Positions 25,331-33,654 of a stretch of DNA of 64,000 bases are shown piece after piece. Numbering within the stretch: the first letter of the stretch is position 1; each line of letters starts with the position of its first letter. The notes beneath the pieces are model-generated. The model did no database searches. It was not told the DNA's origin and worked only from the letters and a program-made list of their open reading frames with translations. Made by a program: the position numbers and the translations under genes. Origin of the DNA: Streptomyces aureus (GTDB lineage Bacteria > Actinomycetota > Actinomycetes > Streptomycetales > Streptomycetaceae); contig NZ_JNZD01000009.1 in assembly GCF_000725495.1 (NCBI RefSeq), positions 1 through 64,000 on the forward strand, in the 5' to 3' direction.

Positions 25331-25364
25331 GGTGGTGCGACGGACAACCGTCCGTCGCACCACC
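25331..25364. promoter_or_regulatory. 15-bp perfect inverted repeat between two operons
   Basis: GGTGGTGCGACGGAC (25331-25345) and GTCCGTCGCACCACC (25350-25364) around AACC form a strong hairpin. No T-tract follows on the plus strand, so it does not look like a plain terminator. It lies 75 bp upstream of the polysaccharide operon and could be an operator or leader structure for it. Confidence 0.6.
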
Positions 25365-25438
25365 GCCTTGTCCGCATACCTTCGTCCCGCTGCGAGCCGC
25401 CGGGTCAACGGCGGCTCCCCATACGGGAGATCGGGGGT

Positions 25439-27673
25439 GTGCTCGTGCGCATCGGACTGCTTACGGAGGGTGGTTACCCGTATGTGGGCGGTGACGCCGG
25501 ACTCTGGTGCGACCGGCTCGTGCGCGGGCTCGGGCAGCACGAGTTCGACGTCTACGCGCTCAGCCGCACCGAGCGCCAGGAGGACCAGGGCTGGGTCCGG
25601 CTGCCGCCCCAGGTCGGCCGCGTCCGCACGGCACCGCTGTGGACGGCGCACGACGACGGGGTCGTGTACGGACGCCGGACCCGGCGCCGCTTCACCGAGG
25701 CGTACGGCGAACTGCTGACGGCGGTGTGCGGAGGGTCGGCGACCGGGGGTCCCGACGTCTCCGGGAGCGGGGCGGATTCCGCAGGGGCCGAGGCGGACCG
25801 TTTCGCCAGTGCCCTGTACGAACTGGCCGAACTCGCCCGGGACGAGGGCGGACTGGCCGTCGCCCTGCGCTCCGAGAGCGCGATGCGGGTCCTCGAACAC
25901 GCCTGCCGCACCCCCGGCGCCCTCCGCGCCGCCCGTACCGCGCGCGTCCCCGACCTGCTCACCGTCGCCGCCCACGTCGAACGCGCCCTGCGCCCCCTCT
26001 CGCTCGACTGGTACGAGGACGACGCGCTCGGATCGGCCGACCTCTGCCACGCCGCGGCCGGCGGCGCCGCGGCCCTGCCCGGCCTCCTCGCCCGGCACTT
26101 CCTCGGCGTCCCGCTGCTGGTCACCGAGTACGGGGTGCACCTGCGGGCGCACTACCTCGCCGCCTCGGCCCAGGACGAGGCCCCCGCCGTCCGGGCGCTG
26201 CTCGCCGCGTTCCACGGCCGGCTCGCCACCGAGGTCTACCGCGCCGCCACCCTCATCACCCCCGGCAACAGCCACGCCCGCCGCTGGCAGGAGCGCTGCG
26301 GCGCCGACCGCGCCAAGCTGCGCACCGTCCACCCCGGTCTGGAGGACGCGCGCTTCGCGGAGGTCGGGGAGGGGCTGCGGGGCAGCCGGTCCGCGGACCC
26401 GGGGGCCCTGGTGTGGGTCGGCCGCGTCGAACCGGCCAAGGACCTGATCTCCCTGCTGCACGCCTTCGCGGAGATCCGCAGGGCCGAGCCGGGGACCCGG
26501 CTGCGGATCGTCGGCACCCCCGCCGAGGCCCCGGACGCCGCCGCCTATCTGGCCCACTGCCGGGCCCTGGCAGCCCAGCTCTTCCCGGACGAGGCCGAAG
26601 GGGTGCACGCCGTCGGCGACAACCCCGTCTCCTTCGAGGAGATCGGCGGCCCGGAGATCCCGAGCCTCGCGGACGCCTACGCCTGCGGAGCCCTCGTCGT
26701 CCTCTCCAGCGTCGTCGAGGGATTCCCCGTCGGGCTCGTCGAGGCCATGCTCTGCGGCCGGGCCACCGTCTCCACGGACGTGGGCGCGGTCGTCGAGGTC
26801 ATCGGCGGTACGGGGCTGGTCGTGCCGCCCCGCAACCCGCGCGCGCTCGCCGAGGCGTGCGTGGCCCTGCTGCGCGACCCGGAGCGCCGGGAGCGGCTCG
26901 GCGCGGCCGCCCGGGCCCGTGCCCTCGAACTGTTCACCGTCGAGCAGAACATCACGGCATTTCACGGCATTTACCTGGAGATCGTCTCGCACTCCCCGGT
27001 GCGCCGGCCCGTCGTGGACGAGGAGGGGGAGCCGCTGCCCTTCGGCGTCCCCGCCGAGGCCCATGTGCCCGGCCGCTGGACCAGGACCCGCTTCGTGACC
27101 GAGCGCCGGCCGCGCTGGGCGGAGGGGGCGCCGGTGCGAGCCACCGAGCCCGCGCAGTCCCGGACCACCGAGCCCGCGCAGTCCCGGACCACCGAGCCCT
27201 TGCCCGGGCAGGAGCCCCTGCCCGCAGCCGATGCCCTGCCCGGACCCGATTCCCTGCTCGCGCCCATGCCGGCACCCGAGTCCACGGCAGGGCCCTTGTC
27301 GGGGCCCGGTTTCCCGCCCGTGCCCGAGTTCGCGGACGCTTCTCGATCAGCGCCGGAGACCCTGTTCGCGCCCATGCCAGGGCCGATGGCCGCTTCCTCC
27401 GCGGGGCTCGAATTCCCGCCCGTGCCCGAGTCCATGGCCGCTTCCGTATCAGCGCCCGATTTCCCGCCCGCCCCCGCGCCCGGGCCGATGGCCGCTCCCT
27501 TTGCAGGGCCCGATTCCCTGCCCCTGCCCGTGCCCGGGGCCATGGCTGCTCCCATGACAGGGCCCGACTCCCTGTCCGTGCCCGGGACCATGGCGGGTCC
27601 CTCGGTGGCGCCCGGTGTCCTGCCCGCGCCCGTCCCGGCTTCCGTGGCCGTCTCCGTGGGGGAGGGCGCGTGA
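25439..27673 (+). CDS. PelF-like GT4 glycosyltransferase with DUF3492
   Basis: 744 residues. The N-terminus RIGLLTEGGYPYVGG..WCDRLV is the DUF3492 signature shared with PelF, the polymerase-type glycosyltransferase of Pel polysaccharide. The GT4 half (about residues 310-520) shows LVWVGRVEPAKDLISLLHAF, a 'SSVVEGFPVGLVEAMLCGRA' motif with the EGFP..LVEAM donor-binding signature, and VSTDVGAVVEV. The last 200 residues are Pro/Ala/Met-rich with repeats of the form PPVPE-x-M-AAS and look disordered. GTG 25439 or GTG 25445 could start. No signal peptide, so cytosolic. It is the first gene of the operon and overlaps the next by GTGA. Confidence 0.87.
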   Translation: MLVRIGLLTEGGYPYVGGDAGLWCDRLVRGLGQHEFDVYALSRTERQEDQGWVRLPPQVGRVRTAPLWTAHDDGVVYGRRTRRRFTEAYGELLTAVCGGSATGGPDVSGSGADSAGAEADRFASALYELAELARDEGGLAVALRSESAMRVLEHACRTPGALRAARTARVPDLLTVAAHVERALRPLSLDWYEDDALGSADLCHAAAGGAAALPGLLARHFLGVPLLVTEYGVHLRAHYLAASAQDEAPAVRALLAAFHGRLATEVYRAATLITPGNSHARRWQERCGADRAKLRTVHPGLEDARFAEVGEGLRGSRSADPGALVWVGRVEPAKDLISLLHAFAEIRRAEPGTRLRIVGTPAEAPDAAAYLAHCRALAAQLFPDEAEGVHAVGDNPVSFEEIGGPEIPSLADAYACGALVVLSSVVEGFPVGLVEAMLCGRATVSTDVGAVVEVIGGTGLVVPPRNPRALAEACVALLRDPERRERLGAAARARALELFTVEQNITAFHGIYLEIVSHSPVRRPVVDEEGEPLPFGVPAEAHVPGRWTRTRFVTERRPRWAEGAPVRATEPAQSRTTEPAQSRTTEPLPGQEPLPAADALPGPDSLLAPMPAPESTAGPLSGPGFPPVPEFADASRSAPETLFAPMPGPMAASSAGLEFPPVPESMAASVSAPDFPPAPAPGPMAAPFAGPDSLPLPVPGAMAAPMTGPDSLSVPGTMAGPSVAPGVLPAPVPASVAVSVGEGA

Positions 27674-28818
27674 CGATCGACAGCACGGGGCCCGGCGCCC
27701 CGCACGGACTCGACGACCCGGGCGAGACGGACCGGCCCGCCGGGCGCCGCGGCGTGGACCCCGTCAAGGCGCTCCTGCACCGCCATCGCGACCTGTGCGA
27801 GCGGGCCGTCGACCCGCTGGAGATCGCGGCGGGCCTGGAGGCGCACGGAGTCACCGACCGGACCGCTGCCCGTCTGCGGCACCGGGACGTCTTCTCGCTC
27901 GCCGAGGAGATGTACGCCCGCACGGCCCGCGACGCGGAGGCGGTGCCCTCCGCAGAGACCCCGGGATCTCCGAGCCCGCGCGGGTCCCGGGCGGCCGCCT
28001 CCTGGACAGCGCTCGCCCTCGTGCCGGGTGCCCTCGGCGCCGCCGTGGTCGCGGGGCTGCGGCTCACCGACGGGCAACCGCGCCTGGCCGTCGCCGTGTC
28101 GGGAGTCCTGGCCGTCGCCGTCGGCCTGTACCTCGCCCTCCGGAGCGGCCCCCTGAGCTCCCGGCACCGCACGACGGGCACCGCCCGCGCGTGGACCTGC
28201 TGGCTGCTCGCCTACGCCCTCGCCGGCGACGGACTGCTGGACGCCGCCCGCGACGGCGGCCCGCACGGATCCTGGCCCCTGGCCACCGCACCCGTGCTGG
28301 CGCTGCTCCTGGCCCCCGCCCCGGCGGCCTGGTGCGCCCACCTGTTCGCCGCCCGTGCCCGCCGCAGGCTGAGCGCGAGCCGCGGCCTGGAGGAGTTCGC
28401 CGCCTCCGTCCGCCCCCTGCTCATCGGCGCGTTCGGCCTGTACCTGGCAGCGCTGTTCGGGCTGCTCGCCCTGTGCGGGACCGTCCTGGACCAGCCGCCC
28501 GGCTACGCAGGAGCCGGCACCCTCGGCGCCCTGCTGCTGCTCGCCCGCCTGCTCACGGCACGCGGCTTCACCCGTGTCCCGGGCCGCGTGCTCGCGGGAG
28601 CGGGCGCGGTCGAGGCCCTCGCCCTCGTCACCATCCTCGCCGCGCGGCTGCCCGGCTGCTCGTCCCTGGCCGGCCCCGTCGACACCCTGGCCGCGGCGGC
28701 GGGCCCCGGGGCCCTGCCTGCCCTGGCCTGTGGCGCGGGCGCGCTCGTCCTCCTCGTCCAGGCGGCCCGCACGCTCACCCGCGCCTCGGCCCACGCCCCG
28801 CCCGACGAAGCCTCGTGA
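27670..28818 (+). CDS. polytopic membrane protein of the polysaccharide operon
   Basis: A 382-residue protein with a cytosolic N-terminal region of about 110 residues, including LLHRHRDLCERAVDPLEIAAGLEAHGVTDRTAA (split here only for description) and a helical LRHRDVFSLAEEMYART stretch, then roughly eight transmembrane helices. The GTGA overlap with the glycosyltransferase stop shows coupling. In Pel loci the gene after pelF is the flippase-like pelG, but PelG is longer with about 12 helices and I see no clear PelG motif, so this is at most a functional analogue. The role may be export or anchoring of the polymerase (inference). Confidence 0.8.
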   Translation: MTIDSTGPGAPHGLDDPGETDRPAGRRGVDPVKALLHRHRDLCERAVDPLEIAAGLEAHGVTDRTAARLRHRDVFSLAEEMYARTARDAEAVPSAETPGSPSPRGSRAAASWTALALVPGALGAAVVAGLRLTDGQPRLAVAVSGVLAVAVGLYLALRSGPLSSRHRTTGTARAWTCWLLAYALAGDGLLDAARDGGPHGSWPLATAPVLALLLAPAPAAWCAHLFAARARRRLSASRGLEEFAASVRPLLIGAFGLYLAALFGLLALCGTVLDQPPGYAGAGTLGALLLLARLLTARGFTRVPGRVLAGAGAVEALALVTILAARLPGCSSLAGPVDTLAAAAGPGALPALACGAGALVLLVQAARTLTRASAHAPPDEAS

Positions 28819-28927
28819 GCCCTCCCCGGCTTCCGGGCCGCCACCCGGAACCGGGCCCCCTTCTCCCGCGGGGCCGACACCGCGGGCCCTCCCCGACCGA
28901 CGGCATCACCTCGAAGGAGACAGCCAG

Positions 28928-28975
28928 ATGATCACCTCCCGAACCGGAGAATCCGCCCCGGGAGCCGCCCGATGA
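28928..28975 (+). CDS. 15-codon coupling ORF before the epimerase
   Basis: ATG at 28928 with AAGGAG 8 nt upstream encodes MITSRTGESAPGAAR, and its TGA overlaps the ATG of the epimerase (ATGA). The ribosome site for this mini-ORF is the strongest in the stretch, whereas the epimerase start has only a weak GGGAG site inside the mini-ORF. It probably acts by translational coupling, not through its peptide. Confidence 0.55.
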   Translation: MITSRTGESAPGAAR

Positions 28976-29934
28976 GGGTCCTGCTGATCGGAGCCAACGG
29001 TTACCTCGGCCGGTTCGTGGCCGACAGACTGCTCGCCGACCCGGCCGTGCAGCTCACCGCACTCGGCCGCGGCGACGACGCCGACGTGCGGTTCGACCTC
29101 GCCTCGGGCAGCCCCGGAGCGCTCACCCGCTTCCTGGACGCGGTGCACCCCGGAGTCGTCATCAACTGCGCGGGCGCCACCCGCGGCGGTGCCCGCGAAC
29201 TGACCCGGCACAACACCGTCGCCGTCGCCACGGTCTGCGAGGCGCTGCGCCGCAGCGGCTGCGGCGCCCGGCTGGTCCAGATCGGCTGCGGCGCCGAGTA
29301 CGGCCCCAGCCAGCCCGGCTCTTCCACTGCCGAGGACGCCGTGCCGCGCCCGGGCGGCCCCTACGGGGTCAGCAAGCTCGCGGCGACCGAACTGGTCCTC
29401 GGCTCCGGCCTGGACGCCGTCGTGCTCCGGGTCTTCTCTCCCGCGGGACCCGGCACCCCCGCCGGATCCCCGCTCGGCCGGCTCGCCGAGGCCCTGCGCC
29501 GCGCCATGCAGTCCAACGACGGCGAGCTCAAGCTCGGCGGCCTGGGCGTCCAGCGCGACTTCATCGACGTCCGCGATGTCGCCCGCGCCGTCCACGCCGC
29601 CTCCCTGTCCGCCGCGCAGGGCGTGATCAACATCGGTTCGGGCCGTGCCGTGCGGCTCCGCGACGCCGCCGCCGTCCTCGCGCGCGTGGCCGGCTACAGC
29701 GGCAGCCTGCACGAACTGGACGGCCCGCCCGGCCCCTCCATGCGGCCGGCCATCGGACACCCCCGCCCCGACCCCGACCACGTGGCCCCGGTCTCCTACC
29801 CCTACCCGGACGGCTGCGGCAGCTGGCAGCAGGCCGACGTGCGCACCGCACGCGACCGGCTCGGCTGGCGGCCCCGGATCAACCTCGAGGAATCCCTCGC
29901 CGACATCTGGATGGAGGCGGCGTGTCGTATCTGA
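28972..29934 (+). CDS. NAD-dependent epimerase/dehydratase
   Basis: A 320-residue extended SDR protein. The nucleotide motif is LIGANGYLGRFVADRL near the N-terminus (GxNGxxG), and the catalytic YxxxK is in GGPYGVSKLAATE. VQRDFIDVRDVARAVHAA is the usual nucleotide-sugar epimerase strand. The C-terminal half binds the sugar nucleotide. In context it may supply an activated hexosamine such as UDP-GalNAc to the glycosyltransferase (inference; the enzyme could also reduce or dehydrate). It overlaps the GH135-like gene by 13 bp. Confidence 0.87.
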   Translation: MRVLLIGANGYLGRFVADRLLADPAVQLTALGRGDDADVRFDLASGSPGALTRFLDAVHPGVVINCAGATRGGARELTRHNTVAVATVCEALRRSGCGARLVQIGCGAEYGPSQPGSSTAEDAVPRPGGPYGVSKLAATELVLGSGLDAVVLRVFSPAGPGTPAGSPLGRLAEALRRAMQSNDGELKLGGLGVQRDFIDVRDVARAVHAASLSAAQGVINIGSGRAVRLRDAAAVLARVAGYSGSLHELDGPPGPSMRPAIGHPRPDPDHVAPVSYPYPDGCGSWQQADVRTARDRLGWRPRINLEESLADIWMEAACRI

Positions 29935-30671
29935 CCCGGACCACGACCGGCAGCACGAGCACCGGCCTCGGACTCGGCTTCGGCGTCCCCGGCTACGCGC
30001 ATCCGCTCGTCGCCCCGCTGGAATGGGACGAACTCACCCGCCCCGGAACCCCCTTGCACTGGGTCGTCCTGAATGTGGACAGCGGTCCCGGGGAGCGGCC
30101 CGACCCGCGCTGCCTGGAGGCCACGGGACGGCTGCGCAACGCGGGGGTCCGGGTGCTGGGACTCCTCGACGCCGCCCACGGCGTACGCCCCTTCGCCGAG
30201 ACCGTCGCCGACGCCCGCCGCCATCTCGACTGGTACCAGGCCGACGGATTCATCCTCGACCGCTGCCCCACCGAACGCGCGGCGCTCTCCGACGTCCGCC
30301 GGACGGCCGACGCGCTGCGGTCCCTGCGGGACGGCGCCCACATCGTCCTCGGTCACGGCACCCACCCGCACCCGGGATACGCCGAGACCGCCGACCAGCT
30401 CGTGACCTTCTCCGGCCCCTGGACCGAGTACCGCTGGTCGCAGGTCGCCGAGTGGACCGCCGACTATCCCCCCGAGCGCTTCTGCCACTTCGTGCACGGT
30501 GTGCCGCGCGGTCATCTCGAGGAGGCACTGCGCATCGCCCGCTGGCAGGGCGCCTCGACGATCTACTTCACCGACCGCTCGGACCACGGCGGGAGGGTCG
30601 ACCCCTGGGAGACCATGCCCGGCTACTGGGACGAAATCGTCTCGCGGATCGGAACGGGTGTCTCGGAATGA
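29922..30671 (+). CDS. spherulation-specific family 4 (GH135-like) protein
   Basis: A 249-residue TIM-barrel-like protein of the spherulin-4 family, which includes fungal Sph3 (GH135), an endo-acting hydrolase in galactosaminogalactan synthesis. Visible motifs: GVPGYAHP, WVVLNVDSGPG, GLLDAAHG, DGFILDR and TFSGPWTEYRW. In Sph3 the loop ends with Asp-Glu; here the matching residue after Asp is Arg, so activity may differ. No signal peptide is seen, unusual for a polysaccharide hydrolase. GTG 29922 lies in the end of the epimerase gene with GGAGG upstream. Confidence 0.85.
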   Translation: MSYLTRTTTGSTSTGLGLGFGVPGYAHPLVAPLEWDELTRPGTPLHWVVLNVDSGPGERPDPRCLEATGRLRNAGVRVLGLLDAAHGVRPFAETVADARRHLDWYQADGFILDRCPTERAALSDVRRTADALRSLRDGAHIVLGHGTHPHPGYAETADQLVTFSGPWTEYRWSQVAEWTADYPPERFCHFVHGVPRGHLEEALRIARWQGASTIYFTDRSDHGGRVDPWETMPGYWDEIVSRIGTGVSE

Positions 30672-30734
30672 AGATGGGCGTGGCAGTGTTACGGGAAGAA
30701 CAACCGTAGTGATAGACCGACCAACGGAGTCCCC

Positions 30735-31913
30735 GTGTCGCTGCCACCCCTGGTCGAGCCAGCCTCTGAGCTCACCGTAGACGAGGTCCGCAGGTACTCC
30801 CGCCACCTGATCATCCCCGATGTGGGCATGGACGGGCAGAAGCGGCTGAAGAACGCCAAGGTGCTCTGTGTGGGCGCCGGCGGCCTCGGATCGCCGGCCC
30901 TGATGTACCTGGCCGCGGCGGGCGTCGGCACGCTCGGCATCGTGGAGTTCGACGAGGTCGACGAGTCGAACCTGCAGCGCCAGATCATCCACAGCCAGGC
31001 GGACATCGGCCGTTCCAAGGCCGAGTCCGCGCGCGATTCCGTGCTGGGCATCAACCCGTACGTGAACGTCGTCCTTCACGAAGAGCGGCTCGAGGCCGAG
31101 AACGTGATGGACATCTTCAGCCAGTACGACCTGATCGTCGACGGCACCGACAACTTCGCGACCCGCTACCTGGTCAACGACGCCTGCGTGCTGCTCAACA
31201 AGCCCTACGTGTGGGGCTCGATCTACCGCTTCGACGGACAGGCCTCGGTCTTCTGGTCCGAGCACGGTCCCTGCTACCGCTGCCTGTACCCGGAGCCCCC
31301 GCCGCCGGGCATGGTCCCGTCCTGCGCCGAGGGCGGCGTCCTCGGTGTGCTGTGCGCGTCGATCGGCTCCATCCAGGTCAACGAGGCGATCAAGCTCCTC
31401 GCGGGCATCGGCGAGCCGCTCGTCGGCCGCCTGATGATCTACGACGCCCTGGAGATGCAGTACCGCCAGGTCAAGGTCCGCAAGGACCCGAACTGCGCCG
31501 TCTGCGGCGAGAACCCGACCGTCACCGAGCTCATCGACTACGAGGCCTTCTGCGGCGTCGTGTCCGAGGAGGCGCAGGAGGCGGCCGCCGGTTCGACGAT
31601 CACTCCCAAGCAGCTCAAGGAGTGGATCGACGACGGCGAGAACATCGAGATCATCGACGTCCGCGAGGTCAACGAGTACGAGATCGTCTCGATCCCCGGC
31701 GCCAAGCTGATCCCGAAGAACGAGTTCCTCATGGGCACCGCCCTGGAGACCCTGCCGCAGGACAAGAAGATCGTCCTGCACTGCAAGACGGGTGTCCGCA
31801 GCGCGGAGGTCCTCGCCGTCCTGAAGTCCGCCGGTTTCTCCGACGCGGTGCACGTCGGCGGCGGTGTGATCGGCTGGGTCCACCAGATCGAGCCCGAGAA
31901 GCCGGTGTACTGA
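30735..31913 (+). CDS. moeZ: MoeZ, adenylyltransferase/sulfurtransferase
   Basis: A 392-residue ThiF/MoeB-type E1-like domain joined to a C-terminal rhodanese domain. It adenylates the C-terminal Gly of sulfur-carrier proteins (MoaD, ThiS, CysO) and transfers sulfur to them, as shown for the actinobacterial family. The nucleotide motif is GAGGLGSPALMYLAAAG, the zinc cysteines are CYRCLYP and CAVCGEN, and the rhodanese loop is HCKTGVRSAE with Cys350. GTG 30735 has GGAG upstream. A strong terminator follows. The first bases of moaE, a pathway partner gene, lie near the right end of the window. Confidence 0.94.
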   Translation: MSLPPLVEPASELTVDEVRRYSRHLIIPDVGMDGQKRLKNAKVLCVGAGGLGSPALMYLAAAGVGTLGIVEFDEVDESNLQRQIIHSQADIGRSKAESARDSVLGINPYVNVVLHEERLEAENVMDIFSQYDLIVDGTDNFATRYLVNDACVLLNKPYVWGSIYRFDGQASVFWSEHGPCYRCLYPEPPPPGMVPSCAEGGVLGVLCASIGSIQVNEAIKLLAGIGEPLVGRLMIYDALEMQYRQVKVRKDPNCAVCGENPTVTELIDYEAFCGVVSEEAQEAAAGSTITPKQLKEWIDDGENIEIIDVREVNEYEIVSIPGAKLIPKNEFLMGTALETLPQDKKIVLHCKTGVRSAEVLAVLKSAGFSDAVHVGGGVIGWVHQIEPEKPVY

Positions 31914-31939
31914 CCGGCGGACCGTCCCGCTCTTCGGGC

Positions 31940-31980
31940 GGCGGGGGTTCCGCGGACCGGGTGTCCGCGGAACCCCCGCC
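31940..31980. terminator. bidirectional intrinsic terminator
   Basis: An 18-bp perfect stem GGCGGGGGTTCCGCGGAC with a CGGGT loop, between convergent moeZ and the lipoprotein peptidase. Confidence 0.92.
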
Positions 31981-31984
31981 GTCG

Positions 31985-33538
31985 TCATGAGCAGACCTTG
32001 CCGTCCTTCGGCACCGCCCCGTCCAGCAGATAGCTGTTCACGGTCGAGTCGACACAGTCGCTGCCGCTCCCGTAGGCGCCATGGCCCTCGCCCTTCCAGG
32101 TGAGCTCCACCCCGACGCCCTTGCCGAGCCCGTCCGCCATCCTGCGGGCGCCCTCGTACGGGGTGGCCGGGTCCCCGGTGTTGCCGACGACCAGCACGGG
32201 CGCGGCTCCCGGTGCGCTGACCTCGGGGTGGTCGAACTGCCCGGCCACCGGCCAGTCGTGGCACCAGCCCGCCGTGTCCCAGCCCATGAAGTCCCCGAAG
32301 ACGGGCGAGATCTTCTCGAATTCGGCCAGCCGCTTCTTCGTCTCCTCCGGAGTCGGCCGCTGCTTGTCGTCCAGGCACGATATGACCCGCTGGGAATGGG
32401 TCGTCGTGCCGTAGTGGCCCGAGGAGTCACGGTCGTTGTAGGCGTCGGCGAGCGCCAGCAGGGCCGAACCGTCCCCGCCCTCGGCGTCCTTGAGCGCTTC
32501 GGTCAGGCGCGGCCAGCCCTCCTTGCTGTAGAGCGGCAGGACGATGCCGGTGAGGGCCATTGTCTGGCCGAGCCGGCGACCCCCGGCCGCGGGCAGCGGC
32601 TTCGCGTCGATCCGCTTCAGCAGGTCCGCGATCTTCAAGGAACCCTGCTTCGGGTCCTGCCCCGTGGATTTGAGGTAGTCGTCCAGGGCGCGCTGGAAGC
32701 CCAGCGTCTGGTTCTTGGCGTGGCCCACGGTGTCGGCGGTCGGATCGACGACCGCGTCCAGCACCAGGCGTCCCACGTTCTTCGGGAACAAGTGGGCGTA
32801 GACGCCGCCCAGTTCGGTGCCGTACGAGATGCCGAAGTAGGACATCCGGCGGTCGCCGAGGACCTGGCGCATCAGATCCATGTCGCGGGCCGTGTCCGTC
32901 GTCGAGACGTGGGACATCAGCCCGCCGGCCGCCTTCGCGCAGCCCTTTCCGAAGTCCTCGGCGTCCTTGAAGTAGGCCGCCTCCTCGGCCGCGTCGTCCG
33001 GAGTGGCGTCCACCGACTCGGCGGCCTGGATCGCCTTGTCCCCGCGGCACCGCACGCCCTCGCTGGCCCCCACCCCGCGCGGGTCCCAGCTCACCAGGTC
33101 GTAGCGCTGGTGGAGGGGGCCGACGACGCTCTCGTACGACGGCATCGTGGAGACACCGGAGCCGCCGGGGCCGCCGAAGTTGAAGAGGAGGGAACCGAGG
33201 CGCTTGCCCTGGCCGCCGGTCGCCTTGGAGCGGACGAGGGCCAGGCCGATCGTCCGGCCGCCCGGCTTCGCGTAGTCGAGGGGCGCCTTGAGGGTGGCGC
33301 ACTGCCAGCCGCTCCCGGGCGCGGGCGAGTCCGAAGTCCCCTTGCAGCGACCCCAGTCGAGCTTCTGCGAGACGATCGAGGCGGGCAGCCCCGGGGTTCC
33401 GCCGGAGGTCTGCGCGGTGGCGGGCGTCCCGTCGCCGTTCTTCCCCTCGTCCGTGCCGCCGGACCCCGATCCCGTGGAACAGCCGGCCAGCAGCAGCGTG
33501 GCGGCGGCCGCGGCCGTCCACCGTGCGAAACGTGTCAT
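31985..33538 (-). CDS. SlpE/SlpD-like secreted lipoprotein peptidase 1
   Basis: A 517-residue alpha/beta-hydrolase of the tripeptidyl-aminopeptidase (Tap/SlpD/SlpE) group, anchored outside the membrane. The lipobox LLAGC gives Cys20. The nucleophile elbow is YFGISYGTELGGVYA, the acid in VVGNTGDPATPYE, and the His in GEGHGAYGSGSD. FNFGGPGGSG is the oxyanion region. ATG 33538 has a GGGGGG run upstream; the open frame runs on beyond it only by chance. It is 64% identical-looking by eye to the next gene and both occur in tandem. It releases short peptides from proteins (family knowledge). Confidence 0.9.
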   Translation of the reverse strand: MTRFARWTAAAAATLLLAGCSTGSGSGGTDEGKNGDGTPATAQTSGGTPGLPASIVSQKLDWGRCKGTSDSPAPGSGWQCATLKAPLDYAKPGGRTIGLALVRSKATGGQGKRLGSLLFNFGGPGGSGVSTMPSYESVVGPLHQRYDLVSWDPRGVGASEGVRCRGDKAIQAAESVDATPDDAAEEAAYFKDAEDFGKGCAKAAGGLMSHVSTTDTARDMDLMRQVLGDRRMSYFGISYGTELGGVYAHLFPKNVGRLVLDAVVDPTADTVGHAKNQTLGFQRALDDYLKSTGQDPKQGSLKIADLLKRIDAKPLPAAGGRRLGQTMALTGIVLPLYSKEGWPRLTEALKDAEGGDGSALLALADAYNDRDSSGHYGTTTHSQRVISCLDDKQRPTPEETKKRLAEFEKISPVFGDFMGWDTAGWCHDWPVAGQFDHPEVSAPGAAPVLVVGNTGDPATPYEGARRMADGLGKGVGVELTWKGEGHGAYGSGSDCVDSTVNSYLLDGAVPKDGKVCS

Positions 33539-33654
33539 GGGTGTCCCCCCTCGCCCGTGCTCCGCCGGAAGTCGCGGATCACCTGCAGGCCATAGTAGGC
33601 GGCGGCCGCCAACCGCCGTCGAGGCCTGTGGATAACGCCCTGACCTGCTGTTTT

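Noticed and set aside
25331..25364. Intrinsic terminator for the ABC importer operon
   Set aside because: No T-tract follows on the plus strand. It might still end transcription, but form and place suit an operator better.
27670..28818. PelG homologue
   Set aside because: It is shorter, with about 8 helices, and lacks a recognisable PelG N-terminus, so only a possible functional analogue.
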